From assembly GCA_003567625.1 (NCBI GenBank), contig PWZB01000148.1:1-42889 (forward strand): a DNA stretch of 42,889 nucleotides, in the 5' to 3' direction. Under the pieces are notes generated by a model, which was not told the DNA's origin, did no database searches, and saw nothing but the letters and a program-made list of their open reading frames with translations. Position 1 is the stretch's first letter; the number at the start of each line of letters is the position of its first letter. The position numbers were made by a program, and so were the translations under genes. This document shows, one piece after another, positions 15,022-25,100 of the stretch. This stretch comes from Bacteroidales bacterium (GTDB taxonomy: Bacteria > Bacteroidota > Bacteroidia > Bacteroidales > UBA7960).

Positions 15022-17928
15022 ATGATCCCATTTTTAGAAAAAATATCCGATTATTATTTATCGCTTGAAGAAGCCCGCACGGGCAATGTTTGCATTGTAA
15101 CTCCAAACCGCCGTGCAGCTTTGTTTATAAGGTCGCACATAGGAAAAAAAATATCAAAAACTATGTGGGCTCCCGATATTTTGAGCCTTGAAGAGTTTAT
15201 AAACAGGTTGTCAGGCCTGAATATAGCCGACAACATAACACTGCTCATGGAGTTTTTCCGTGCATTCAACAAAAATGAGACCGGGAATAAAGCGGAAAAA
15301 ACCAACACTGATACGCCCCGTGAAAGCTTTGAGCAAATATTGCATTGGGCACCAATATTATTGCAGGATTTTGATGATATTGACAGCAACCTGGACAACC
15401 CTGATGTTCTTTTTGAAAACCTGTCTGACATAAAACAAATAGAAGCATGGTCGCCCGATGGTGAACAGACTTTATTTCAAAAACAATACATAAGGTTCTT
15501 TAAAGCCATCCCCGGATATTACAAAATCTTTAAAGAAAGCCTTTTATCCGGGGGTATTGCTTACCAGGGGCTTTCGCACCGTGTCGCTGCCTCGGAAATT
15601 GAAAAAAATCTAAAATATCTTCCCTGGGGAAAAGTCATATTTGCCGGACTTAATGCTTTAAACCAATCGGAAGAAAAGATCATCTCATCAATGTTAAGCA
15701 ACGATAAAGCAGTAATAATCTGGGATGGTGATGAATACTATCTTTCGGGCAACAATGCGAGCAGTAAGCATGAAGCCGGAATGTTCATAAGGAAATACCG
15801 GAATAAATGGCAAAAAAATTCCGTCCTGGTGGCGGAAAAAAATTTCAAAGATCACAGCAAAAACCTGAACATACTGGGGATTGCTAAAAATATCAACCAG
15901 ATACAGTTAGCCGGCAACATCCTTTTATCTCAAATCCCGGAGCAAGAACATGAACAGACGGCGGTGGTGCTTGCCGATGAAGCATTGATGATACCCATGC
16001 TGAGTGCCCTGCCGCCAAACGTGGAGAAAGTGAACGTTACAATGGGTTACCCTCTTTCATATACCGGCTTCTATTCATTTGCCGAATGTGTGCTTTCCAT
16101 GCATATACGTGCCGCCAACAGAGATTACGGCAATACGGAAAAAGACCCATGGTTATATTACAAGGATATTTTGACAATCCTTAAACACCCATATAGCAGC
16201 ATCCTTTTGAAACATAACGAAGAAAACAATGCCGCTCTCCTGCTCTCAAATACAATAAACAAATCAAACCGCAGCTTTTACACTTTGAAGCATTTAACAA
16301 ATATCTGCGAAGGGAAAGAAGTTGCAATGGTTGAAAAACTCTTCTGCAACTGGAACAACTCACCTGCCAGGGCCCTGGGCTTTTTCAGGGAAGCATTGGC
16401 AAAGCTTGAAAACAACCACTATAATTCAATTACGGAAGAGAGCAAAGAGTTTTCTGTTGAGCCTGCCGCTTTTAACCGGTTCAACCTTTTGATAAACCGC
16501 TTTGAACTTTATCTGAACAACTACGGGCAACCCGAAACACTGGAAAGCTTAAAGCTGGCCTTCCGTAATCTCGTTTCCGGGATGCGAATACCATTTTCGG
16601 GCGAACCACTAGAAGGACTGCAGGTAATGGGACTACTGGAAACACGTAACCTCGATTTCAAAAACCTGGTCATTTTCCCCGTTAATGAATCAATATTACC
16701 CAAAGGAAAAACTCAAAACTCATTTATACCATTCGATGTAAAAGTCAAATTCGGACTTAACACCCACAAAGAACGGGATGCCATATATGCATATCACTTT
16801 TACAGATTGCTTCAGCGTGCTGAAAATATTTACCTGTTATACAACACCCAGGCAGATGATACCGGGGGTGGAGAAAAAAGCCGCTTTATTACACAAATAG
16901 AACACGAACTCAAAGAATACAACCCGGATATTAACATCCGCCACGAAATAATACCTGTAATGGTTGATTTTGAAAGCCCGGCAACAGGACTAACCATTGA
17001 AAAAACCCCGGATATAATGAAGAAAATGCACGGGATCGGAGAAAAGGGCTTTTCGCCTTCCTCCCTGGGCATATACCTGGGATGCAGCCTGCAATTCTAT
17101 CTGAGAAAAATAATCAATATTGAAGAATCGGAAGAAGTGGAAGAAACTATCGAGCTCAGTACCATGGGACTCGCCGTTCATGATGTTCTTGAAAAGATAT
17201 TCAGGCCATATATCGGCAAAGTAATAAAAGAAGAAGATCTCAAAATTGAAGATGAAAAGCTCGAAAAGCTGCTTACCGAAAAATTCCTCCATCACTATTC
17301 AGATGGTGATATTGAAACAGGAAAAAACTACCTGCTTTACAGGGTGGCTCTGAGGATGATCGGGAATTACCTGGAAAAAGAACGTAAAGATATTCGCTCA
17401 AGAACATCAAAAAACAACTTTATCACGATCGTTTCACTTGAAAATTCATATAATTCCGGTATTTCAATAAATACTGATAAAGAGATGCGTGTAAATCTAA
17501 CGGGGAAAGTTGACAGGATAGATAAAACCGGAAATCTTTACCGTGTAATAGATTATAAGACCGGCAAGGTTGAAGCCGGGGATCTTAAAATCAACCAGTG
17601 GGATGATTTGCTAAAAAAGCCCGAAACAGCCAAAAGCTTTCAGCTATTGTGTTATAGCTGGTTATTTTTTAATGCGAACAAGGAAGCCGAACAAATATTG
17701 CCATCAATAATATCATTGCGCAATCCGGGCCATGGGCTGTTTAAACTTCAGCATTCAACCGGCGATGATGGTATCGTAAAGCGAAACGATATAAAAGAGT
17801 TTGAAGAAAACGTATTAAAACCATTATTTACGGAGTTGTTCGACCAGGATATACCTTTCAGACAAACGGAAAACGAAGACAACTGCCGTTATTGCCCTTT
17901 TATGGTATTGTGCGGGAAAAACATGTGA
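15022..17928 (+). CDS. AddB-like PD-(D/E)XK nuclease with Fe-S cysteines
   Basis: 968 aa. The N-terminal ~650 residues resemble an inactivated UvrD-type helicase as in AddB; the expected Walker A position (NVCIVTPNRRAALF) lacks a GKT/GKS. The C-terminal nuclease has Asp831 in LTGKVDRID and Asp844/Lys846 in VIDYKTGK. Cys688 (YLGCSLQFYL) and the C-terminal C955-x2-C958-x5-C964 (NCRYCPFMVLC) reproduce the four-cysteine [4Fe-4S] staple of AddB nucleases. Such proteins work with an AddA helicase in double-strand-break end resection. No AddA gene lies next to it in this window. It is separated from the MurU-like gene by 118 bp and may have its own promoter. Confidence 0.85.
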   Translation: MIPFLEKISDYYLSLEEARTGNVCIVTPNRRAALFIRSHIGKKISKTMWAPDILSLEEFINRLSGLNIADNITLLMEFFRAFNKNETGNKAEKTNTDTPRESFEQILHWAPILLQDFDDIDSNLDNPDVLFENLSDIKQIEAWSPDGEQTLFQKQYIRFFKAIPGYYKIFKESLLSGGIAYQGLSHRVAASEIEKNLKYLPWGKVIFAGLNALNQSEEKIISSMLSNDKAVIIWDGDEYYLSGNNASSKHEAGMFIRKYRNKWQKNSVLVAEKNFKDHSKNLNILGIAKNINQIQLAGNILLSQIPEQEHEQTAVVLADEALMIPMLSALPPNVEKVNVTMGYPLSYTGFYSFAECVLSMHIRAANRDYGNTEKDPWLYYKDILTILKHPYSSILLKHNEENNAALLLSNTINKSNRSFYTLKHLTNICEGKEVAMVEKLFCNWNNSPARALGFFREALAKLENNHYNSITEESKEFSVEPAAFNRFNLLINRFELYLNNYGQPETLESLKLAFRNLVSGMRIPFSGEPLEGLQVMGLLETRNLDFKNLVIFPVNESILPKGKTQNSFIPFDVKVKFGLNTHKERDAIYAYHFYRLLQRAENIYLLYNTQADDTGGGEKSRFITQIEHELKEYNPDINIRHEIIPVMVDFESPATGLTIEKTPDIMKKMHGIGEKGFSPSSLGIYLGCSLQFYLRKIINIEESEEVEETIELSTMGLAVHDVLEKIFRPYIGKVIKEEDLKIEDEKLEKLLTEKFLHHYSDGDIETGKNYLLYRVALRMIGNYLEKERKDIRSRTSKNNFITIVSLENSYNSGISINTDKEMRVNLTGKVDRIDKTGNLYRVIDYKTGKVEAGDLKINQWDDLLKKPETAKSFQLLCYSWLFFNANKEAEQILPSIISLRNPGHGLFKLQHSTGDDGIVKRNDIKEFEENVLKPLFTELFDQDIPFRQTENEDNCRYCPFMVLCGKNM

Positions 17929-17961
17929 TTCTCTTAAATGTTTTACCGGCTATGTACAAAA

Positions 17962-18249
17962 CTATAATTTCTTTAACAGATTATTAAATTCTTCGGGTGT
18001 AATATTGATTTCCCTTAATATCTGTCGTGTGAGAGGTCTTGCAATATCCTGATTACCATGATAAGGTAATTGCTTTTTTTCCTCATCGGTAATTTCCTGC
18101 AAACACAGTTGAATTACTTCTTGCAGATTATGATTAAGTTCATCCAATGTGGGTGCTTGAGTATGCGCCCCGGGTAGTCCGGGAACTAAACCAATATATT
18201 GATCCGTTTCTTTATCCCGGATTATTTCAGCAGTAAAATTATAGTTCAT
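17962..18249 (-). CDS. HicB-like protein ending in a HicA-like segment
   Basis: 95 aa from the ATG at 18249. Residues 1-~58 are a HicB antitoxin N-domain: MNYNFTAEIIRDKETDQYIG, then LVPGLPGAHTQ and LDELNHNLQEVIQLCLQEI. The rest (LPYHGNQDIARPLTRQILRE followed by INITPEEFNNLLKKL) resembles the C-terminal third of a HicA toxin, whose usual pattern is 'vPvHgnkdi..gtlr.ILreagis.eeF..ll'. The part of HicA with the KGSH catalytic His is absent. This suggests an in-frame deletion joined hicB to the end of hicA; an unusual HicB tail is the alternative. An upstream TTG at 18267 overlaps a promoter-like box (18265-18272), so the ATG is preferred. Adjacent to alaS by 37 bp. Confidence 0.7.
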   Translation of the reverse strand: MNYNFTAEIIRDKETDQYIGLVPGLPGAHTQAPTLDELNHNLQEVIQLCLQEITDEEKKQLPYHGNQDIARPLTRQILREINITPEEFNNLLKKL

Positions 18250-18264
18250 CGCTATTGTTTTATA

Positions 18265-18272
18265 CAAAAATA
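18265..18272 (-). promoter_or_regulatory. -7 box for hicB-like gene
   Basis: On the minus strand this reads TATTTTTG, a match to TAnnTTTG, ending 15 bp before the ATG at 18249. It implies separate transcription from alaS and argues against the TTG start at 18267. Confidence 0.4.
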
Positions 18273-18286
18273 ATTAAATTATTCAA

Positions 18287-20908
18287 TTACCCGGCAGCAA
18301 TTCCCCGTGCTTTACTTACCACCTTTTCAAGTCCTTGCAGGTTCTTACCACCGGCGGTAGCAAAGAAAGGCTGTCCTCCTCCCCCGCCGTTTATCTCTTT
18401 AGCAAGCTCTTTGACGATCTCCCCGGCGTGAAGATTTCCGGATTTAACAAGATTGTCAGACAACATCACAGCAATGCCGGGCTTGTTGTTATGTTTATAA
18501 GCCAAAACAAGAAACAGGTCATCAACCTTTTGTTTCAGTTCAAAGGCAATGTCTTTAGCTGTTTTGGCATCCATATCGACTGTGGCACCAATAAAATTCA
18601 CATTATTTGTCTTTTCCAGTTTTTTTATCAACTCCTGTTTTATTTGACTGGCCCGGGCTTTTTGCAGTTGATCAACTTTCTTTTCGAGGCTTTCATTGTT
18701 CTCAACCAGTTTCTCAACAGCTTGTTTAAGGTTTTTCGGGTGTTTCAGGATCCCGCTCAGCTGCTCAATCAGTTCAAATCTACTGTTTACGAATTTTTCA
18801 GCTTCGTGTCCTGTGACAGCTTCAATTCTTCTGATGCCGGCAGCAATAGCAGCTTCGGAAATGATCTTGAAAAACCCGATCTGCCCTGTGCGTGCAACGT
18901 GCGTGCCGCCACAAAGCTCGGCAGAATAATCCCTGTCAAAAGCAATTACCCTTGCCAGCTCATCATACTTTTCGCCAAACAGGGCTGTAGCACCCATATT
19001 TCGGGCTCCCTCAAGCGAGATATCCCGGTGATCCTCAACTTCAATGTTTTGTCTTATCTTCTCGTTTACGATTTTTTCTATCTTAATAATCTGCTCAGGC
19101 GTAACTTTTTCAAAATGAGCAAAGTCGAATCGCAATCGCTTTTCATCAACCAGCGAGCCCTTCTGCTGTGCATGCTCTCCCAAAACCTGACGGAGAGCCG
19201 AATGCATAAGGTGTGTTGCGGAATGGTTGTTGGCGGTCAGCAACCGCTTAGTCTTATCAACCTTTGCAATAACTTTTGCGGGAACAGGCGTTGGCAATTT
19301 TTCAGCAATATGTATGATAAGTTCATTCTCTTTTTGTGTATCAACAATTTTTATATCACCGCCATCTGAAGCCAATACACCCCGGTCGCCAACCTGTCCG
19401 CCCGATTCGGCATAAAAGGGAGTCCTGTCCAAAACAATATGGTACAATGACTTTCCTTTTACCTTGACTTCCCTGTATTTGACAATCCCGGCTTCTGTTT
19501 CAAGGCTGTCATAGCCGGTAAACTTCGTTTGTTCAACGTTTGGCCTAACATCTACCCAATCAACAGCTTGTTTAACTCCAACAGCCCGGCTTCTTTCTTT
19601 CTGTTTTTTCATGTTTTTATCAAACCCTTTCATATCAACCTGCAAACCTTTTTCTCTTGCCATAAGGGTTGTAAGGTCAATTGGAAAGCCATACGTATCA
19701 AATAGTTCAAAAGCAAACTTTCCGTCGACAATGTTATTTTTGAGCTTATTTTTCACATATTCTTCAAATTTCTGTATTCCAACTGCCAGGGTTCGCAGAA
19801 ATATTTGCTCTTCTTGTTTAATAACCTTACCGATAAGGTCTTCCTGGCCGGCAAGCTCGGGAAAGAATCTTCCCATTTTATTAACAAGCAAAGGCAGAAG
19901 TTCATAAACAAACGGTTCTGACATTCCAAGGAATGTATATCCGTACCGGACAGCTCTTCGTAAAATCCTCCTTATAACATAGCCTGCCCCTGTATTTGAC
20001 GGCAACTCACCATCAGCAATTGCAAATGCGACTGCCCGCAAGTGATCGGCGACAACCCGCATAGCTATACATGTTTGATCATCTTTTCCATATGACAGGG
20101 ATGTTATTTCAGATAACCTGTCTATAATAGGTTTGAAAAGATCGGTATCATAATTTGACCTTTTATCTTGCAACACCATGCACAAACGTTCAAAACCCAT
20201 CCCGGTATCAACGTGTTTTGCCGGTAACGGCAACAGTGAATCGTCTGCTTTACGGTTAAATTCAATAAAAACAAGGTTCCATATTTCAATAACTTCCGGA
20301 TGTTCCTTGTTGACCAATTCACTGCCATCCAGTTTTTTTCGTGCATCGTCATCACGAATATCTATATGGATCTCGGAGCAAGGCCCGCAAGGACCAGTAT
20401 CACCCATCTCCCAAAAGTTGTCTTTTTTGGAACCATACAAAATCCGTGATCCGGGAACTATAGTTTTCCATATATCATAAGCCTCATTATCAGGTTCAAG
20501 CCCATTCGACTCATCACCTTCAAAAACAGTAACATAAAGTCTTTCTCCATCAATATTATACTCTTTTGTGAGCAATTCCCATGCCCAGGATATCGCCTCT
20601 TTTTTGAAATAATCGCCAAAACTCCAATTACCAAGCATTTCAAACATAGTATGATGATAAGCATCATGCCCTACCTCTTCAAGATCATTATGTTTGCCCG
20701 AAACCCTGAGACATTTTTGTGTATTAACAACTCTTTTATACTTTGGTGAGGTGTTTCCAAGAAAAATATCTTTGAACTGGTTCATGCCTGCATTAGTGAA
20801 CATTAGTGTAGGATCATTTTTTACCACCATCGGGGCTGATTTTACGATGTAATGCCCTTTTTTTTCGAAATATTCAATAAAGCGTTTTCTTATTGTTTCA
20901 GAGTTCAT
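18287..20908 (-). CDS. alaS: Alanyl-tRNA synthetase
   Basis: 873 aa, normal length for bacterial AlaRS. It charges tRNA-Ala with alanine in the cytoplasm. The class II catalytic domain starts at MNSETIRKRFIEYFEKKGH and contains PTLMFTNAGMNQFKD (motif 2 region) and TGMGFERLCMVLQ (motif 3). The editing domain has the metal-binding HSATHLMHSALR and, later, CGGTHV. The C-terminal C-Ala domain has the glycine-rich NGGGGGQPFFATAGG end. All domains are intact and in order. It is divergent from the M23 peptidase gene. The start ATG matches the family start. Confidence 0.97.
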   Translation of the reverse strand: MNSETIRKRFIEYFEKKGHYIVKSAPMVVKNDPTLMFTNAGMNQFKDIFLGNTSPKYKRVVNTQKCLRVSGKHNDLEEVGHDAYHHTMFEMLGNWSFGDYFKKEAISWAWELLTKEYNIDGERLYVTVFEGDESNGLEPDNEAYDIWKTIVPGSRILYGSKKDNFWEMGDTGPCGPCSEIHIDIRDDDARKKLDGSELVNKEHPEVIEIWNLVFIEFNRKADDSLLPLPAKHVDTGMGFERLCMVLQDKRSNYDTDLFKPIIDRLSEITSLSYGKDDQTCIAMRVVADHLRAVAFAIADGELPSNTGAGYVIRRILRRAVRYGYTFLGMSEPFVYELLPLLVNKMGRFFPELAGQEDLIGKVIKQEEQIFLRTLAVGIQKFEEYVKNKLKNNIVDGKFAFELFDTYGFPIDLTTLMAREKGLQVDMKGFDKNMKKQKERSRAVGVKQAVDWVDVRPNVEQTKFTGYDSLETEAGIVKYREVKVKGKSLYHIVLDRTPFYAESGGQVGDRGVLASDGGDIKIVDTQKENELIIHIAEKLPTPVPAKVIAKVDKTKRLLTANNHSATHLMHSALRQVLGEHAQQKGSLVDEKRLRFDFAHFEKVTPEQIIKIEKIVNEKIRQNIEVEDHRDISLEGARNMGATALFGEKYDELARVIAFDRDYSAELCGGTHVARTGQIGFFKIISEAAIAAGIRRIEAVTGHEAEKFVNSRFELIEQLSGILKHPKNLKQAVEKLVENNESLEKKVDQLQKARASQIKQELIKKLEKTNNVNFIGATVDMDAKTAKDIAFELKQKVDDLFLVLAYKHNNKPGIAVMLSDNLVKSGNLHAGEIVKELAKEINGGGGGQPFFATAGGKNLQGLEKVVSKARGIAAG

Positions 20909-20946
20909 TGAAAATGAGAGATTTTATAAAAAAAAATTTGTAACCT

Positions 20947-20980
20947 TTTGGCAAAATTAAATTAATTTTCATTAGTTTTG
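20947..20980 (+). promoter_or_regulatory. Divergent promoter region, alaS / M23 gene
   Basis: For the plus strand, TTTG (20947-20950), a 22-nt spacer and TAGTTTTG (20973-20980) fit the Bacteroidota pattern and would give a ~125-nt leader to the M23 gene. On the minus strand, 20952-20959 reads TAATTTTG and could serve alaS. The two candidates interleave. Confidence 0.45.
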
Positions 20981-21112
20981 TAAACTAAAGGTTATTGTTG
21001 TGCGTATAATAAAATAAACAAAGTTATAAGTAAAAAGCTTTGCGTTATTAATTTTTTTTGGCTTTTAATTTATTGCTTTAATAAACAGTTATAAAAAAAA
21101 GTTATAAGGTTT

Positions 21113-22081
21113 ATGGCTAAAGTTGACTATCAATTCAATACCAAGACATTATCAGTAGAGAAAGTAAGAGAAACGATCTGGGACAAAATAAAGAAGATTC
21201 TTAGGATTGCTTTGGCGGGATTTGTGTTTTCGGTTATTGTTTTGATCATCGGATATACTTTTTTTAATTCACCAAGAGAACAAATGCTTAACAGGGAGAT
21301 AGAGCAGTACGAATTACAATACGAAATTTTAAATGACAGGTTAGACAGACTGGCTAACGTTTTAGAGGACATACAACATCGTGATGATAAGATTTACCGT
21401 GTAATATTTGAAGCTGACCCCATTCCACGCTCTGTGAGGGAAGCCGGTTATGGAGGTGCTGACCACTATATTGATCTTGAAGGGTATGACAACACCCAGC
21501 TTATAAAGGAGGTGCATCAGCGTGTTGACAAGCTTGCCCGCCAGTTGTACGTGCAATCCAAATCATATGACGAAGTTTTTGAAATGGCAAAGAACAAGGC
21601 TGATATGCTGGCATCGATACCGGCTATAATTCCGGTCGAAAGAGGTATTGAACGTGTTATATCAGGGTTTGGATACAGAATACATCCTATCTATAAAACA
21701 TTACGAATGCATACGGGAGTTGATTTTGCTGCCCCAACAGGAACCCCGGTGTATGCCACAGGAAACGGCGTGGTTAAAAAAGCAAGCAGAAACAGGCACG
21801 GATATGGTATAATGGTTAGAATAGACCATGGATATGGATATGAAACATTATATGCCCATCTTAGCAAACTTAATGTAAAAAATGGCCAGCAGGTCCAACG
21901 AGGTGAAGTTATCGGTTTTGTCGGAAGTACCGGTATATCAACAGCACCGCATCTGCACTATGAAATTATCAGAAACAATAAAAAAGTAGACCCGGTAAGC
22001 TATTTCTATAATGACCTGACTCCGGAAGAGTTTGAATATATAATCGAAAAAGCCTCAAGAGTTAATCAATCTCTTTCCTGA
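21113..22081 (+). CDS. M23 family metallopeptidase (LytM-type), membrane anchored
   Basis: 322 aa. A single transmembrane helix at ~31-51 follows a short cytoplasmic tail, so the catalytic part is periplasmic. Residues ~55-95 and 130-165 are helical, probably coiled coil. The C-terminal LytM domain has zinc ligands His200 and Asp204 in HTGVDF and His282 in HLHYE, plus catalytic His249 in LYAHL. Such enzymes cleave peptidoglycan cross-link peptides or, if regulated by coiled coils, control cell division or envelope growth. All catalytic residues are present, so it should be active. It converges with the histidine kinase gene (51 bp gap). Confidence 0.9.
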   Translation: MAKVDYQFNTKTLSVEKVRETIWDKIKKILRIALAGFVFSVIVLIIGYTFFNSPREQMLNREIEQYELQYEILNDRLDRLANVLEDIQHRDDKIYRVIFEADPIPRSVREAGYGGADHYIDLEGYDNTQLIKEVHQRVDKLARQLYVQSKSYDEVFEMAKNKADMLASIPAIIPVERGIERVISGFGYRIHPIYKTLRMHTGVDFAAPTGTPVYATGNGVVKKASRNRHGYGIMVRIDHGYGYETLYAHLSKLNVKNGQQVQRGEVIGFVGSTGISTAPHLHYEIIRNNKKVDPVSYFYNDLTPEEFEYIIEKASRVNQSLS

Positions 22082-22132
22082 TATTCCATCCTGAAAGTAT
22101 AATAACAGGCTTTAATCAAATCAAATTAAAAC

Positions 22133-25100
22133 TTATTTATCAAGTTTAAAAGTTTTAATCATTTTATCCATATCTAAATCATTAACAGGTTTGGTAAGAT
22201 ATTCATCCATACCCAGCTTCATATACTTTTCACGGTCGCCTTCAAAGGCATTAGCACTAAGACCTATAATCGGAGGCAGATCGGAAAAATTTTTCCTTAA
22301 TTTCCTGGTAGCCGTGATCCCGTCCATGACGGGCATTTGAATATCCATCAGGATCAGGTCGAACTTTTCCTTGGAGCATATTTCAATGGCCTTTTTGCCG
22401 TTTCCGGCTGTTTTAACTTCATGCCCCATTGATTCTAATATAAGTGTCACGACTTTTTGATTTACCGGCTTATCTTCAACATGCAATATTTTTAAAGAAG
22501 ATAGTTCAGGATGTTTTACTGCCTTTGTTTTACTATCTGTTAAAAAATGTTCTGTTTCTTCCTTAGCCCTTTTAGCAATGAATGTAAACCAAAACAAGCT
22601 TCCCTTACCCGGCTTGCTATTAACGTCAATATCACCTCCCAGTATTTCGCAAAGTTTCTTACAAATGGATAAGCCCAGCCCTGTTCCATCAATGTCGCGT
22701 GTATCACCCTGGTCAATTTGCGCAAAGGGTTTGAAAAGATGTTTTTGAACCTCAGGCCTTATGCCGATGCCGGTATCTTCAACTTCAGCTTTAATCAAAA
22801 AATTCCCTTTCTCATCTATTGGCGTTTCGGGTGTTAGTCTCAGTGTAATTTTACCTTTATCGGTAAATTTAACGGCATTCGAGAGCAAATTATAAATAAC
22901 CTGTAAAACTCGTTGTTCGTCTGTCTTGATATGCCCTGACAATTCAGGGCTAATGTTTTTTTCCAGCTTTATATCTTTATTACAAATAGATTCAAAAAGC
23001 TTTTCTGCATTTTCAAAAAGCGCCTCAACGGGAAATATCCTGGGCTTCAACAAAACTTCTCCGGCTTCTATTTTTGAATAATCCAATATCTGATTTATTA
23101 TTTCCCTCAAATTCTCGGTTGAATATCTCAATGTATTAAGATATTCTCTTTGATAAGGTGTGAGTTTTGTTTTGCCTAGTATTTCAGCCATCCCCATGAT
23201 CCCTGTAAGCGGGGTCCGTATTTCGTGGCTCATGTTGGCAAGAAAATTTTTCTTGAATTCCAGTGATCGTTTTGCTATGGCAACTTGTTCTTCAAGCTTC
23301 TGGCTTTGTTTATATTCGGTGATATCACGAATCACACCCAAAACCTTTGGTTGGCCGGATATTTCAAGCCCAATGGTCATTATCTCCAGATCTTTTAATT
23401 TTCCGGTTTTGGTAATGATCCGGGTTTCATAAACAGCAGGTTTCTCTACACCTTTTCTTCGTGCCTTATACCATTTTTGAACAATATCTTTTCCTTTTCC
23501 GGAAATCATAACCCCGAAATCAAAATCTTTCGAAGTTAGTTCTTCCCTGCTATATCCGGTGATTTCGCAAAACTTATCGTTTACATATTCATAATGCCTG
23601 TCCTGCAACAAGTAAATACCGCTAAAAGCATTTTCTACAAGAGTGCGAAATTTTTCCTCACTTTCTTTAAGAGCTTTATCGGTAAGTTTTTGTTTGGTAA
23701 TGTCTTCTACAGTCCCATCATAATAAATAGTTTTTCCATCTTTATTCTTTATTGCTCTGGCGCTTATACGAACGTAAATCAGTGTTCCATCTTTACGCAC
23801 CCATTCGGCTTCATATCCTGTTATCTCTTGTTTTTCTTCAATAAGTTTAATGAATTCATCCCTTGGTGTGTTTTTGGAAAAGTATTTTTGTTTTGACAAA
23901 TCCCTTGTTGCTGTTAATTCTTCAAATGATCTGTATCCAAGCATTTCTACCAATGCAGGATTTGACATCATTATTTTCCCGCCCGGTGTTGTTCTGTACA
24001 TTCCGAGTGATGAGTTATCATAAATGCTGCGGAACCGTTCTTCGCTTTCTTTCAGCGCCTTTTCGGCAAGTTTTTGTTGAGTGACGTCACTGTAAATAAC
24101 CAGGGATTGTTTTTCGCCATTCCACAGTATTTCCTTCCTGTATGCTATCAGATGACGTATTTCCCCGTTTTTACGTGCAATGCTTACTTCGTACTCGGAA
24201 GGTCCAAAATGACCTTGTTTTCTTTGTTTATTTCTTTCAAGAAACGCTTTATGGCTATCAGGTGTGTAACGTTTTTTTACAGGTGTATTGATCAGCTCCT
24301 CGGTGCTGTCGTAGCCATATATATCAAGCACAGCCTGATTGACATAAACTGTCTTATAGTTTTTTGATACAATCCGCATTCCCAGCGGAGATTCATCAAG
24401 TGAACGACGGAAATTCTCTTCAGCCTGCCGGAGCGACTCTTCAGCTTTTCTACGGTCAGTAATATCCCTTACTATTGATAAAATATGATCCCGGTTAAAA
24501 GGCGACACCCTCGCCTCAAAAAACATCGGCTTACCTTCAATTGTTAACCGGTATTCCAAAGTTTGCATATCCCCGGTATCAATGCACCTTTTGAATGATC
24601 TGATAAATAGTTCGGCTTCTTTTTGGGGAAAAACATCTTTCAAATTCGCACCAATTAATTTTTCCGGGGGTAATGCCAGTTTACTGTTGTCATAGGCAAA
24701 TACGTCAACATAATATCCCTTTTTATCAATAACAAACATCAAGTCAGGCATTGTTTTAAGAATAGCATTGATCTTTGCCGATTGTTCTTTGATTTTTTCT
24801 TCCTGGTTTTTGTGTTCCGTAATATCGGTAATGAAGCCTTCCAACAAGATTGGTTTGTTATTATCATCGTAAATACCCTGTCCTTGTTCCCAAACCCATT
24901 TAATATTACCTCCGGCATCTTTTATCCTGTAGGTAACATTAAATTGCTTCCGGTTCCGCAAGGCTTTTTGTACCGATTCATTGACTTTTTTGCGATCATC
25001 ATTATGAATTACCTCATAATATGAGATGTTTTTATTATTTATCAGGTCATATGTTTCATATCCCGTAACCTGTTTGATACCCGGACTGACATATTCCATT

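Noticed and set aside
18335..19369. Long 344-codon open frame on the plus strand inside alaS
   Set aside because: It lies wholly antisense to a conserved, complete alaS; its composition (Phe/Cys-rich, patchy) matches a mirrored coding frame rather than a real protein.
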